A DNA stretch of 64,000 nt from Costus lasius. Lineage: Eukaryota > Streptophyta > Magnoliopsida > Zingiberales > Costaceae. Of this stretch, positions 47,079-59,579 are shown in pieces (positions within the stretch are counted from its first letter, which is position 1; each line of letters begins with the position of its first letter). The position numbers and the translations under genes were made by a program. Under the pieces are notes generated by a model, which worked only from the letters and a program-made list of their open reading frames with translations, was not told where the DNA came from and did not search any database. The DNA lies in NCBI GenBank assembly GCA_027563935.2, contig CM050449.1, forward strand, positions 12,042,501 through 12,106,500, read 5' to 3'.

Positions 47079-48584
47079 TGACACGCTTTGCAAGTGCACG
47101 GATATGTCGAAGTAATATAAAAGATGTCGAATCCCACAGGGAGCAAGGTTGAGTACTAGAAAGTCCGAGTCCTAATAGCTAGGCGAATCGAAACGAGTGT
47201 TTTTGAAGACGGAAATCGAAAACAAACAAGTGCAACTACTTCGGTAGAGAAAAGATATAAAAGAGAATTCAGGGCTACGGCTTCCACCACGAAGATAATC
47301 TTAATTGCACAAGAAAGATATTAGTTACTTGGCTTATTGGTTTTGCACAAGGAGTCTAACCCTACGGTACAAGGTGCCCTCTCTCGAGTGATACACCCCG
47401 GTGTTCGTTTTAGACCGACCTCCTTCTCTCGCGGTGGATCGTTCTAAGACGAACCCAATGAGTTCTATGGCAGACTATGAAATCCTCGAGCGAACACCAA
47501 GCATTCTCGTGTCGAAGTCTCGCAAGTTTTACTCAGAGGTTCGACCCTTACGATCCTTCTCTCGATATGAATCGTAACGGCTAACACGCGATATTACTCG
47601 GCCAAGGTAAAACCATGAAATGAATACGTCAAAGGAAAATATGCTCACAATTCATACCAAATAACATAAATAGATACAAAGTTTGCAATTAAAATCTTCA
47701 AACGGTTTCCACCAAGCCCCGAAATAGGGTTTACGCTACAATCGTCATTGAAACGCTCAAAATCTCTCTTTTAATGAAATGAAAAGTATAAGAAAACGAA
47801 GCTAAGGGGAAGGAGACGATGAACCGAAGGAATCCTGAATAAATCGTGATGATCGTGTGTCTCAATTTCCGAAAATCTCCAAAAATTGCCTCTGTCGCCG
47901 AGTTCTTCCGTCTATGCCGCTTCTTTGCGTGAATGCTCGATGATTAAGTCATAATAATTGGGGCTTTTGTATCCTCTGCGTTCGCCTCTGAAAGAGCTTT
48001 CCAAAGACACCTTACTTGCCAAATTTGGACTCCGAACGGGTGAGAAATTGAAGGAAAATCGAGTGTGGGTCGGGTCCGCTCGCGAATCTGAGTTAGAATC
48101 ATGGTGAACCCCGCCGGGTTCACCTGGCTGTGATTCATTCTGAGAGTTCGGCTGAAAGAAGCGCGGTGAACCTTGCCGGGTTCACCTGGCTGTGATGTGT
48201 TCTGGATCATTTTCGGCCAAATGGAATTCTGGTGTACCCCGCTGGAGTTCACCCGGCCGTGATGCTCTTTGTGGCATACGCTGGCTGGCGACTGGGATGG
48301 TGAACCCCGTGGGGTTCACCCGGTCGTGATTGTCAGACTAACTCCAAATAGGCTCAAATTTGATAGGCGGCTTCGTTTTCGCATGAGAAATTATCCCATG
48401 GCCTCAGAATCTTCAAAATATGTTGAAAAAGGGTGTTTTTACCTGAAATTCCATAAAAGTACCAAAAAGTGAAGATTCCGAAGATATGAAGGAAATAAGC
48501 CCATAATGAGTATAAAAATGCCGAAATAAGCTTAGATTTGACATGAAATAACTATGAAAATCACTACCAAAATGCAATGCATCA
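47079..48584 (-). repeat. Athila 5' LTR
   Basis: 1,506 bp, matching 36531-38039. It includes the palindrome array at about 48098-48332. The ATACG target copy follows at 48585-48589. Confidence 0.93.
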
Positions 48585-48649
48585 ATACGCGTGTGGCAGA
48601 TGAGCTTTGAGATTCACTGAACGGTGGATATTTTGTCGTTCATAAGCTA

Positions 48650-48672
48650 CCTAGGCACGGCCCGTGCCTAGG
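48650..48672. repeat. Perfect 23-base palindrome
   Basis: Arms CCTAGGCACGG (48650-48660) and CCGTGCCTAGG (48662-48672) flank a single C. It lies about 25 bases before the left edge of the inverted satellite. Confidence 0.9.
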
Positions 48673-48694
48673 ACATTTTTCCTGGATTTAGGCT

Positions 48695-48995
48695 ATAACA
48701 TCGTGGTTTAGTCATGTGACATCGTGGATTAAAGCTGTAACATCGTGGATTAAGGCTGTAACATCGTGGACTAAGGGTGTAACATCATGGATTAAGGTTA
48801 TAACATCGTGGATTAGTTATGTAACTTCATGGATTAAGGCTATAACATCGTGGATTAGTTATGTAACATCGTGGAGTAAGGGTGTAACATCATGTACCAA
48901 GGGTGTAATATCGTGGATTAAGGCTATAACATCGTGGATTAGTCATGTGACATCGTGGATTAAGGCTGTAACATCGTAGATTAAGGCTATAGTTT
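48695..48995 (+). repeat. 21-bp satellite, left arm
   Basis: About 14 units of CGTGGATTAAGGCTGTAAC type in direct order with minor variants. Because the unit is 21 bp, one frame stays open as a TSWIKAV repeat (48716-48979). That is a by-product, not a gene. The inverted counterpart is at 53870-54105. Confidence 0.9.
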
Positions 48996-49495
48996 TGTTG
49001 CATTTACAAGTCTTGAATAAAGTGTACAATCCAAGCGGCAGCTCATTGAACATTTACCATTGACAACAAATCATAATACAGTGGATAAGTTATAATTTTT
49101 TGCATTTACATTTATTGATAACAAATCATGTAATAACATTCCATATAATAATTAAGTGTTAATCACCTAGTCTGCCTGTAATGTCCCCTAAAAAAGTTCT
49201 AGGCTCACTAAAGCCCTAATTTTTTTTCATTTCAGACTGGAAATAATCAAATGGACGATTGTATATTAAACAATCTATACATCTTAACACAAATAAAACA
49301 CAATCAGGTGGATCAGGATCCTGGATTGGGCATGCAATCTCTCAATCTACTCCCAGGGCCTCATATTCAGCTGCTGGTGTGTCTCAGCCAAAAAATGATC
49401 CCCCAAATAGGTTGCCTGCAAAAGGGAATAGAGTCTGTAAGTCAAGAGAATCCAAGTATGTAATACAAACTACATATAAGGGTTGATACCTACAT
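48996..49495. other. Spacer between left 21-bp and 22-bp satellites
   Basis: The first part (TTGCATTTACAAGTCTTGAATA region) is the inverse of 53830-53880, so the inverted repeat continues through it. The remainder, about 49130-49490, has no counterpart on the right and holds two short frames without motifs. Confidence 0.6.
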
Positions 49496-51065
49496 ATTCA
49501 TCACCCTTACAAATTAGTAGAATCATCCTTACAAGTTAGTAGAATCATACTTACAAGTTAGTAGAATCATCCTTATAAGTTAATAGAATCACCCTTACAA
49601 GTTAGTAGAATCATACTTACAAGTTAGAAGAATCACCCATACAAGTTAGTAGAATCACTCTTACAAGTTAGTAGAATCACCCTTATAAGTTAGTAGAATC
49701 ATACTTACAAGTTAGTAGAATCACCCTTACAAGTTAGTAGAATCACCCTTACAAGTTAGTAAAAATCATATTTATAAGTTAGTAGAATGATACATAGAAG
49801 TTAGTAGAATCATACATACAAGTTAGTAGAATCATACTTACAAGTTAGTAGAATCATACATACAAGTTAGTAGAATGATACATACAAGTTAGTAGAATCA
49901 TACTTACAAGTTGGTAGAATCACCTTTACAAGTTAGTAGAATCAAACATACAAGTTAGTAGAATCATACTTACAAGTTAGTAGAATCACACTTATAAGTT
50001 AGTAGAATCACACATACAAGTTAGTAGAATCACCCTTACAATTTAGTAGAATCACCCTTACAAGTTAGTAGAATCAACCTTACAAGTTAGTAGAATCATA
50101 CATACAAGTTAGTAGAATCATACTTACAAGTTAATAGAATCACCCTTATAAGTTAGTAGAATCATACATACAAGTTAGTAGAATCACCCATACAAGTTAG
50201 TAGAATCACCCTTATAAGCTAGTAGAATCATACTTACAAGTTAGTAGAATCACCCTTATAAGTTAGTAGAATCACTCTTACAAGTTAGTAGAATCATACT
50301 TACAAGTTAGAAGAATCACCCTTACAAGTTAGTAGAATCACCCTTACAAGTTAGTAGAATCATACTTACAAGTTAGTAGAATCACCCTTACAAGTTAGTA
50401 GAATCACCCTTACAAGTAGTAGAATCATACTTACAAGGTAGTAGAATGATACATACAAGTTAGTAGAATCATACTTACAAGTTAGTAGAATCACCCTTCC
50501 AAGTTAGTAGAATCACCCTTACAAGTTAGTAGAATTATACTTACAAGTTAGTAGAATTACCCTTACAAGTCAGTAGAATCATACATACAAGTTAGTAAAA
50601 TCATACTTACAAGTTGGTAGAATCACCCTTACAAGTTAGTAGAATCATACATACAAATTATTAGAATTATACTTACAAGTTAGTATAATCATACATACAA
50701 GTTAGTAGAATGATACATACAAGTTAGTAGAATCATAATTACAATTTAGAAGAATCACCCTTACAAGTTAGTAGAATCATACATACAAGTTAGTAGAATC
50801 ACCCTTACAAGTTAGTGGAATCACCCTTACAAATTAGTAGAATCATACGTACAAGTTAGTAGAATCACCCTTATAAGTTAGTAGAATCATCCTTACAAGT
50901 TAGTAGAATCACCCTTACAAGTTAGTAGGATCATACTTACATGTTAAAAGAATCACCCTTACAAGTTAGTAGAATCACCTTTACAAGTTAGTAGAATCAT
51001 ACTTACAAGTTAGTAGAATCATACATACAAGTTAGTAGAATCATACTTGCAAGTTAGTAGAATCT
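49496..51065 (+). repeat. 22-bp satellite, about 70 units
   Basis: Direct array of AAGTTAGTAGAATCACCC-type units alternating with an AAGTTAGTAGAATCATAC variant. The array turns over at about 51065, where the reverse-complement form begins. Confidence 0.95.
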
Positions 51066-53835
51066 ACTACAATCAATAAAGATTCTATACAATCTATAAG
51101 GATTCTACTAAATTGTAAGGGGGATTCTACAATAATCTATAAGGATTCTACTAACTTGTAGGGGGGAATCTACTACAATCTATAAAGATTTTATACAATC
51201 TATAAGGATTCTACTAACTTGTAAGGGGGATTCTACAATAATCTATAAGGATTCTACTAACTTGTAAGGGGATTCTACTATAATCTATAAGGATTCTACT
51301 AACTTGTAAGGGAGATTATACTATAATCTATAAGTATTCTACTAACTTGTATAGGGGAATCTACTACAGTCTATAAAGATTCTATACAATCTATAAGGAT
51401 TCTACTAACTTGTAAGGGGGATTCTACAATAATCTATAAGGATTCTACTATAATCTATAAGGATTCTACTAACTTGTAAGGGGGATTCTACAATAATCTA
51501 TAAGGATTATACTAACTTATAAGGGGGATTCTACTATAATCTATAAGTATTCTACTAACTTGTAGTGGGGAATCTACTACAATCTATAAAGATTTTATAC
51601 AATCTATAAAGATTTCATACAATCTATAAAGATTTTATACAATCTATAAGGATTCTACTAACTTGTAAGGGGGATTCTACAATAATCTATAAGGATTCTA
51701 CTAACTTGTAAGGGAGATTCTACTATAATCTATAAGGATTCTACTAACTTGTAAGTGAGATTTTACTATAATCTATAAGGATTCTACTAACTTGTAAGGG
51801 AGATTCTACTATAATATATAAGTATTGTACTAACTTGTAGAGGGGAATCTACTACAATCTATAAAGATTTTATACAATCTATAAGGATTCTACTAACTTG
51901 TAAGGGGGATTCTACTATAATCTATAAGGATTTTACTAACTTGTAAGAGGGATTCTACAATAATCTATAAGGATTCTACTAACTTACAAGGGGGATTCTA
52001 CTATAATCTATAAGTATTCTACTAACTTGTTGGGGGGGGGGGGGGGGAATCTATTACAATCTATAAAGATTCTACTAACTTGTAAGGGGGATTCTACAAT
52101 AATCTATAAGGATTCTACTAACTTGTAAGGGGAATTCTACTATAATCTATAAGTATTCTACTAACTTATAAGGGGGAATCTACTACAATCTATAAAGATT
52201 CTATACAATCTATAAGGATTCTACTAACTTGTAAGGGGGATTCTATTATAATCTATAAGTATTCTACTAACTTGTAGGGGGGAATCTACTACAATCTATA
52301 AAGATTTTATACAATCTATAAAGATTTTATACAATCTATAAGGATTCTACTAACTTGTAAGGGGGATTCTACAATAATCTATAAGGATTCTACTAACTTG
52401 TAAGGGTGATTCTACTATAATCTATAAGGATTCTACTAACTTGTAAGTGGAATTCTACTATAATCTATAAGGATTCTACTAACTTGTAAAAGGGATTTTA
52501 CTATAATCTATAAGTATTCTAATAACTTGTAGGGGGAATCTACTACAATCTATAAAGATTCTATACAATCTATAAGGATTCTACTAACTTGTAAGGGGGA
52601 TTCTACAATAATCTATAAGGATTCTACTATAATCTATAAGGATTCTACTAACTTGTACGGGGGATTCTACAATAATCTATAAGGATTCTACTAACTTATA
52701 AGGGGGATTCTACTTTAATCTATAAGTATTTTACTAACTTGTAGGAGGGAATCTACTACAATCTATAAAGATTCTATACAATCTATAAGGATTCTACTAA
52801 CTTGTAAGGGGATTCTACAATAATCTATAAGGATTCTACTAACTTGTAAGGGGGATTCTCCTATAATCTATAAGGATTCTACTAACTTGTAATGCGAATT
52901 CTACTATAATTTATAAGTATTCTATTAACTTCTAGGGGGGAATCTACTACAATTTATAAAGATTCTATACAATCTATAAGGATTTTACTAACTTGTAAGG
53001 GGGATTCTACTATAATCTATAAGGATTCTACTAACTTGTAAGGGGGATTCTACTATAATGTATGAGTATTCTACTAACTTGTAGGAGGGAATCTACTACA
53101 ATTTATAAATATTCTATACAATCTAGAAGGATTCTACTAACTTGTAAGGGGGATTCTACTATAATCTATAAGGATTCTACTAATTTGTAAGGGAGATCCT
53201 ACTTTAATCTATAAGTATTTTACTAACTTGTAGGGGGAATCTACTACAATCTATAAAGATTCTATACAATCTATAAGGATTCTACTAACCTGTAAAGGGG
53301 ATTCTACTATAATCTATAAGGATTCTAATAACTTGTAAGGGGGATTCTACTATAATCTATAATGATTCTACTAACTTGTAAGGAGGATTCCACTATAATC
53401 TATAATGATTCTACTAACTTGTAAGGGGGATTCTACTATAATCTATAAGTATTCTACTAACTTTTAGGGGTGGAATCTACTACAATCTATAAAGATTCTA
53501 TACAATCTATAAGGATTCTACTAACTTGTAAGGGGGATTCTACTATAATCTATAAGGATTCTACTAACTTGTAAGGGGAATTCTACTATAATCTATAAGG
53601 ATTCTACTAACTTGTAAGGGGGATTCTACTATAATATATAAGGATTTTACTAACTTGTAGGGGGAATCTACTACAATCTATAAGTATTCTACTTACTTGT
53701 AGGGGGAATCTACTATACAATATTTAAGAATCTACTAATATGTAAGGGGATTTTTTTTATAATATATAAGGATTCTACTAATTTGTATGAGTGATTCTAC
53801 TAACTTGTAAGTATGAATCTACTATAATCTTTATA
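51066..53835 (-). repeat. Inverse satellite arm with higher-order units
   Basis: Composed of GATTCTACTAACTTGTAAGG, the reverse complement of the left-arm unit. It alternates with a second monomer, ATTCTACTATAATCTATAAG, giving a unit of about 43 bp. Every few units a variant with AATCTACTACAATCTATAAA and TTTTATACAATCTATAAG is inserted. A run of 16 G lies at 52032-52047. It is longer than the left arm (2.8 versus 1.6 kb). Confidence 0.93.
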
Positions 53836-53869
53836 GACTTTATTCATGACTTGTAAACGTAATAAAATT

Positions 53870-54105
53870 ATGACTTATCCACGATGTTACAGCCTTAATC
53901 CACGATGTTACATGACTAATCCACGATGTTATATCCTTAATCCATGATGTTACAACCTTAATCCACGATGTTACTTTCTTAATCCACGATGTTATAGCCT
54001 TAATCCATGATGTTACAGCCTTAATCCACGATGTTACATGCCTAACCCACGTTGTTACAGCCTTAATCCACGCTGCTACAGCCTTAATCCACGATGTTAA
54101 AGAAA
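53870..54105 (-). repeat. 21-bp satellite, right arm
   Basis: About ten units of GTTACAGCCTTAATCCACG type, the exact inverse of the left arm. Together with the left arm it closes the inverted structure 48695-54105. Confidence 0.9.
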
Positions 54106-54106
54106 C

Positions 54107-54382
54107 ACGGGTTTGATAAATATCACACCCAGCCCGTGATTCTTTCTGTTCCTTTAAGTTAAAGAATCACGGGTGTGATAAATATCACACCCCGCTCGTG
54201 ATTCTTTCCGTTCCTTTAAGTTAAAGAATCACAGTTGTTATAAATATCACACGAGGCACGTGATTATTTCTGTAAAGAATCACGAGTGTAATAAATATCA
54301 CACCAGGCCCATGATTCTTTCTGTTGCCTTAATTTAAAGAATCACGGGTGTGATAAATATCACACCCCACCTGTGATTCTGA
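54107..54382 (+). repeat. Nested-palindrome array, five units
   Basis: Units of about 50-60 bp. Outer arms are AAAGAATCACGGG and CCCGTGATTCTTT. The inner palindrome has arms GTGTGAT and ATCACAC around AAAT. Copies begin near 54108, 54163, 54223, 54276 and 54336. Linkers are TTCCTTTAAGTT-like. No element could be defined around it. Confidence 0.85.
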
Positions 54383-54858
54383 AATAGATTTCCCCCTAAA
54401 TCTGAAACAACCCGTGTGATAACGATCTTTTTGGAGCCTTTGCCAATTAACAAGTCGACATAACCTGTATACAGACATTGTGTAAATAGCCAACCCTCAA
54501 CCAAGATAAAGACAAATTGTATAAATATCATAAACTCAACCAATATAAAGAATCCCCTTTCAAACAACATCAACCAATATAAATACAAATAAGTTTAATC
54601 AGCATAAACTCAACCTCTACACTCAACCTCTACATACACAATGTATATATGGCACCCCTTATAGGTTACAAGAATGGTACACATTGTCTAATAATAGAAT
54701 CAGATACTACTATGAATTCTGTTCGTTTGGCAAATTGGGAATAAACTGCGATGGAGCATTTCGAGAGCCTGCATCGGAACACTATACGATGAAAAATAAG
54801 TTTAGTACCAACTTTTAAGGGCATATCATTACTGTATATATCAGGTAAACATACTTAC
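54383..54858. other. Unassigned spacer before the FAR1/MULE gene
   Basis: Likely 3' untranslated or intronic DNA of the FAR1-like gene. A repeated ACTCAACCTCTACA word lies near 54605. The minus-strand 84-aa frame at 54588-54334 has no recognisable motif. Confidence 0.4.
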
Positions 54859-57535
54859 GTAATAAGAAGTTGTTCCCATCATCATGGCTGTATAAGGGAA
54901 TTGGATTTGGGGAGAAATCTGTTGCCTTGGTGCAGGAGTCTGTGGTACAATAGAACATTAGTATTGGTCAAAATCTCTCAAATTTGACATTATGTAAAAT
55001 AGCATACATATCTGGTAGATGCAAATGGATGTGGATGTGTAGATGACATGGGAACATGGCCCTGAACGCAAATTATAAATACAACATTAGTATTGTTAAA
55101 CATCTATAAAATTACATATTATTGACATTGTAAGTACATATCCAGTAGTAGCAAATGGATGCGGAGGCATGGGCACAATAGCCTGTTAACACATTACAAG
55201 TAAAACATTAGTATTGGTACAAATCTACAAAAATGTAATATAAGGAACATGCCCCCCTTACATGTGTAGCAAAAAATGGATGTATAGTAGGCATGGGTGC
55301 ATGAGCCTGAACACAAATTACAAGTACAACATTAGTATTGTTACAACTATATAAAGGTTAAGATTATTGACAATGTAAGTATATATTGTGAAGCAGCAAA
55401 TGGATGTGTAAGAGGCATGGGAACAGGAGTCTGTGTTAATCTCCCACTATTTGTGTTTGCCATGGATGCACTAGTCTTTTTGGGACGTTTTTCTAGGACA
55501 CTTTTCTTCCTTTTCTCTCTTAGACCTTTCTTCACAGCCGGGGTCTTTATGGTGATATTTCTGTCTGGACCAATATCATTGTTGTCAGTATCTACGACCT
55601 CACATTCCTCATCAACATGCAGTATGTTCTGCACATCTGCCCTCAATTTATCAACGTCTATTTCAATCTTCTCGAGGGCTTGTCTAGAATGTTGACTTAG
55701 TGTTGCAAGATAGTATTGTTTCTGGCATATGCACTTATACATGGAAGTTAATATCTCTTTTCCATTCCCATCGGTAGCAGGTGGACAACTATTCGAACCA
55801 TTGCCATCTCTTGCATACTTTGTCCACCTTTTCAATATATACTGTTGGGGTAGTGAACACACATTGTTAACAGTCAATACCTTGAACACATGCCTACACA
55901 AAATTCCACTTCGCTCAAATAATTTGCACGTGCAATTCACATTAATGGAAGCAGAGTTGTAAGTCACGGTTTCAGATCTACGCATGCTAGCACATATTAA
56001 TGTATATGTCTTTACATTAGAATTACAATCAACACTCATTGAATCTACATGATTCATGAATTGCTCAGCCACCTCCTCATAGATTACTCTAGTGTAGACT
56101 GCAGCAGCTTCCTTTAAAATATTCCCAAATACCGCGAATGGTGTACTATTCCTGCTCTTGAAGTCAGATTTGGTTTCTTTCTCACGAAATAAAGTAAGAG
56201 CCTTATCATATTGATCCAAAAATTCAAACAAATATAGTTTTTTCCAAAAAAAATCTCTTAAAGTGAGCATTCATGCTCTCACTACGTTGTGTGGTGGTCA
56301 TATCAGCTGAGAATGTTTCCACCCGATAGCATGCATCCCATTTGTCACGAAGTTAATAAAAATTAATGATCCACGAATTATCACATAGATTATACTTACG
56401 TAATAGATCTTCCCATAGTTTTTCAAATGTTTCAACGGTGCAATTCTCATAAATACAGTGTTTGAAATCTTGGACAAATCTAGAAAACGTGTGAATCACC
56501 TGAGATAGGTGCGTAGCAGCATTTTGAAATATATGCCATAAGCAAAGTCGATGGGCTATAGTTGGCATCACAATTTGTATAGTTTTGGTAATAGCAGCTG
56601 ATTGATCTGTGAATATGGTGAGAGGTGACCGCCTAGACATTGCTTCTAAGAAGGTCTCAAATAACCAAATAAAAGAATCAGCTGATTTATCATATAATAA
56701 AGCAGCACCAAGAATAATTGTTTGCTTGTGGTGATTCAAGCCAACAATAGGAGCAAAATGGCATATCATACTCATTTGTCTGAAATGTGGTATCAAAACA
56801 TATTACATCGCCAAAATATGCATAATCTATAATAGATTTACCATCTGCCTAGAAAAAGTTTGTAATCTCTCCTGTTTCATGTGCTTCAATAGCATAAAAA
56901 AATGAAGGATCAGCTAATCGTCGTTCCTTCAAATACTTAAGTATACCACGCATTTCTTTACCATCCAATGTTTTCTTTCTACGTTTTTTAATATAGTTTG
57001 TGATATCATCTCTTATAAACCCAACTTCATTGTTGTTTGCCACACACTGAAGATAATTATAAACATGATGGCCTTTTATACCAGAATCTGTCATTTGATC
57101 AATAAGAGCACGCTGAAAAGGTAGAATCTTTCTGTGCGATCTAAGCATGTGAACCTTATTTGGTGATATCATCGGATGATTATGATTAATCTCTACTTTT
57201 GATAAGGTCCAAACCTTATTCAAGTCAATTTTGAATTCAACCCGAGCCATATAGTTGGTTCTTGTCTCAGGTTGAGGTTTCTTCATTCTTTGGGTTTCAC
57301 GCACTTCTCTCAACCCTTGTTTACTACAAACAAATTTACAGAATCTTAAACTCTCATCTTTCCTACGTTCCAAATGGTATTTCTTAATACTAAAACCCAA
57401 TCTTTTCGCATATTCATTATAAAAATTATTAGCTTTAGTTTCACCATAAAAAGTCATACTGACTGTTGGGATAATAGATGATGTTTCAGTATTCTCATTT
57501 CCTGTATAATCTTCCTCGATGTTCTCAACTTTCAC
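54859..57535 (-). pseudogene. FAR1-related / Mutator-like transposase, broken, with microexon tail
   Basis: Starts at the ATG at 57535. FAR1 DNA-binding domain: FYNEYAKRLGFSIKKYH, then INHNHPM (about 57440-57170). MULE DDE domain: FGDVICFDTTF, FAPIVGLNHHKQTI, FTDQSAA, HRLCLWHI (about 56830-56520). SWIM finger CTCKLFERSGILCRHVFKVL at about 55945-55880. Defects: a stop at 56851-56849 where Trp is expected, an extra T near 56780, a stop at 56353, and a frameshift in a T run near 56245. The C-terminus seems to continue in small exons: 55306-55262 (45 nt), 55182-55138 (45 nt), 55061-55008 (54 nt) and 54939-54859 (81 nt). All are in phase 0 with AG and GT borders. It could be a transposon gene or a decayed FRS host gene; no terminal inverted repeats were found. 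Confidence 0.82.
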
Positions 57536-58579
57536 TAATACATGTGTTGCAATGTCATCATCTTCCTGTTAACATATCGCATATTCGTCATATAGATTTC
57601 ACCTAAATTGAATCATTGAATATAGATTTCACATGCTCGTTCATATATATTCTTATCAATTTTACTTCATTCAGGTCATATTTAGGTTGAGATACCATAT
57701 CTTGTTCTTCTTCTGAATCTTCTGACGACTCCTATCCAAGTAGATCATTGCATGTCAATGGCTCCTCACCCTTGTCCATACCCTTATTTATATTGTCTAA
57801 GAGTCTTCTTAGCCACAATAGAATTATAATTTCTAGAAATTCCAATTAGGGCAAATAACTAACATAATCAGGAACAATGAAGCTAACACAAATAAGTTTA
57901 ATAAACCTTCATATTCTACGCAATCATGTTTCAGTATTCTCATCTACAACATAAAATTAAGAATAAGTACAAACTTCTGCATGCAGAGGAAAATTGGAAG
58001 ATAAGAGATAACAACATTGAAGAAGATTGCGTTTACAATGGGAAAGAGATATATTGCTTATCTAAACGCATAATATTAGTGCCAGCATAAAGAAGGCGGG
58101 GAAGACGTTACCTGGATAAGGAGGAAGAGTCCGCGAAGCAAGACCGGGTGGTCGGACGAAGAACACTTGGTATGGTAAAGCGCCAGACGAGCAAGCAAAG
58201 TCGCCTACGGGAGAAGACGATAGAGCGTCGTTTTCTACCGATAAGGATGAAAAATCGACGATGGGTTAGTACATATTCGACGACACTTTCGTCTGTGCCG
58301 GCGGGAGGTGGAGATGAGAAAAGGGAAAGAAGGCTTGTACAAGGTTTCGCGTTTCGGCGGGAAGACAAGGAAACGCGAAAAATCTTAACCTATGCGGTAA
58401 CCCTAGTTGCGCCCTCTTTAAAATTCGCGTGCGTTTAACGTGCTTTACGATTAGTGCGCAGCTGATAGGCGACCCCTTCATTTGATTAAAAGGAAGGGAC
58501 CCTTCGCATTCCCTTTTTCGTGCTGTTTCCGCATGGAACAAACTAGATTGCCACGTTTGATCAGCAGAAAATTCTTATC
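57536..58579. other. Upstream region of the FAR1-like gene
   Basis: AT-rich up to about 58050, then GC-richer with short frames on both strands (58108-58541) that show no motif. It may hold a leader exon and intron of the FAR1-like gene. Nothing further can be supported. Confidence 0.4.
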
Positions 58580-59579
58580 TTGGCGGGACAAATCACGTGT
58601 TGAACATTTGGGCTTTAATGTGTTGGGTCCTAGGGTACGCGCACTCGATGATCACGAGTTGTGGCGGGGGATTTGTCGCCTTGCGATGCTCTCTTGTTGT
58701 GTTGCGTAGCCTGATAGGTACACGCACGCGTAACTTATTCTCACTTTATTTTTTAAAGAAAACATTTTTTAGTAACCTCTAGATTAATTTCTTGAATTAA
58801 AGTAAGGCGAGATTTATTTTCTCAAGATTTGTATGGTGAACAGATATATTTTGCAGCTCATAATATTATTATTAGCATGATACTCTCGTGCTCAGCTAGC
58901 CATCATCATACAAGTCAAAAAAGAGGAAAAAAAGTTATAACCTCGGCCACCGTTGGTCTAATAGCCCCATCTGACATCAAACTAAGATTGGGATACGTGT
59001 TTGCATGCATCTCTTAAGTCTTTTAAATGGGATAGATGGTGGATGCGATGACTCCGCATACCATTTTTATTTTTAAAAAAATAATATAAATTATAATTTA
59101 TTATTTTAAAGTTTAAAAAATTAGTGACTATATTCAAATAATTCTACATATTTGGATCTATATAATTATAAAGTCAATTGAAGTTAGTATCAAAATTGCA
59201 TATTATAAAAATGTTTTAGGACACCATGTTTCAAAATTTTGAATAAGCGACGCCGGATCGATAGATATACCAGTACAGTATCAACAAATTGGGCAAGTTC
59301 TCACTTTGTCTGCAGCCGCTTTTCGCTGAAGGTAAAAATTTTGTTCGAAACTTCTAGCGACAGCAAAAGCTTCAAATCAAGCTTTTGGCGCCAATGGAAG
59401 CCACTGTTTACCGATTTCTTTGTTTCAATCTTTATTTCGATGCCGGTCCCTCGCGAGACCGGTTCCTCAAATTCGGTTTAGGACTTAGAGTTAATTGTAA
59501 AGTTTTGCTTTTCTGTATATCTCTAACACTTGCTACATCAACTAATTATAAGGAAATTTAATTTCTTCCGTATTTAACA

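Larger units (their letters stand above)
36531..48584 (-). mobile_element. Full-length Athila-type Ty3/gypsy retrotransposon, 12.05 kb
   Basis: LTRs at 36531-38039 and 47079-48584 start TGACA and end GCATCA. An exact 5-bp target duplication ATACG flanks it (36526-36530 and 48585-48589). Minus-strand order is 5' LTR, primer site, gag, protease, RT, RNase H, integrase, conserved block, palindrome array, post-pol ORF, long spacer, 3' LTR. Every ORF is broken by stops or frameshifts, so it is not autonomous now. The first 300 aligned LTR bases show roughly 16 differences by eye, mostly transitions, which points to an insertion of moderate age. Confidence 0.93.

Noticed and set aside
48716..48979. 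87-aa TSWIKAV-repeat frame
   Set aside because: It is the translation of a 21-bp satellite whose length keeps one frame open. There is no start context or conserved protein.
49496..53835. CRISPR-like look of regularly spaced short repeats
   Set aside because: Units are contiguous with no unique spacers, vary in sequence, and lie in a plant nuclear context.
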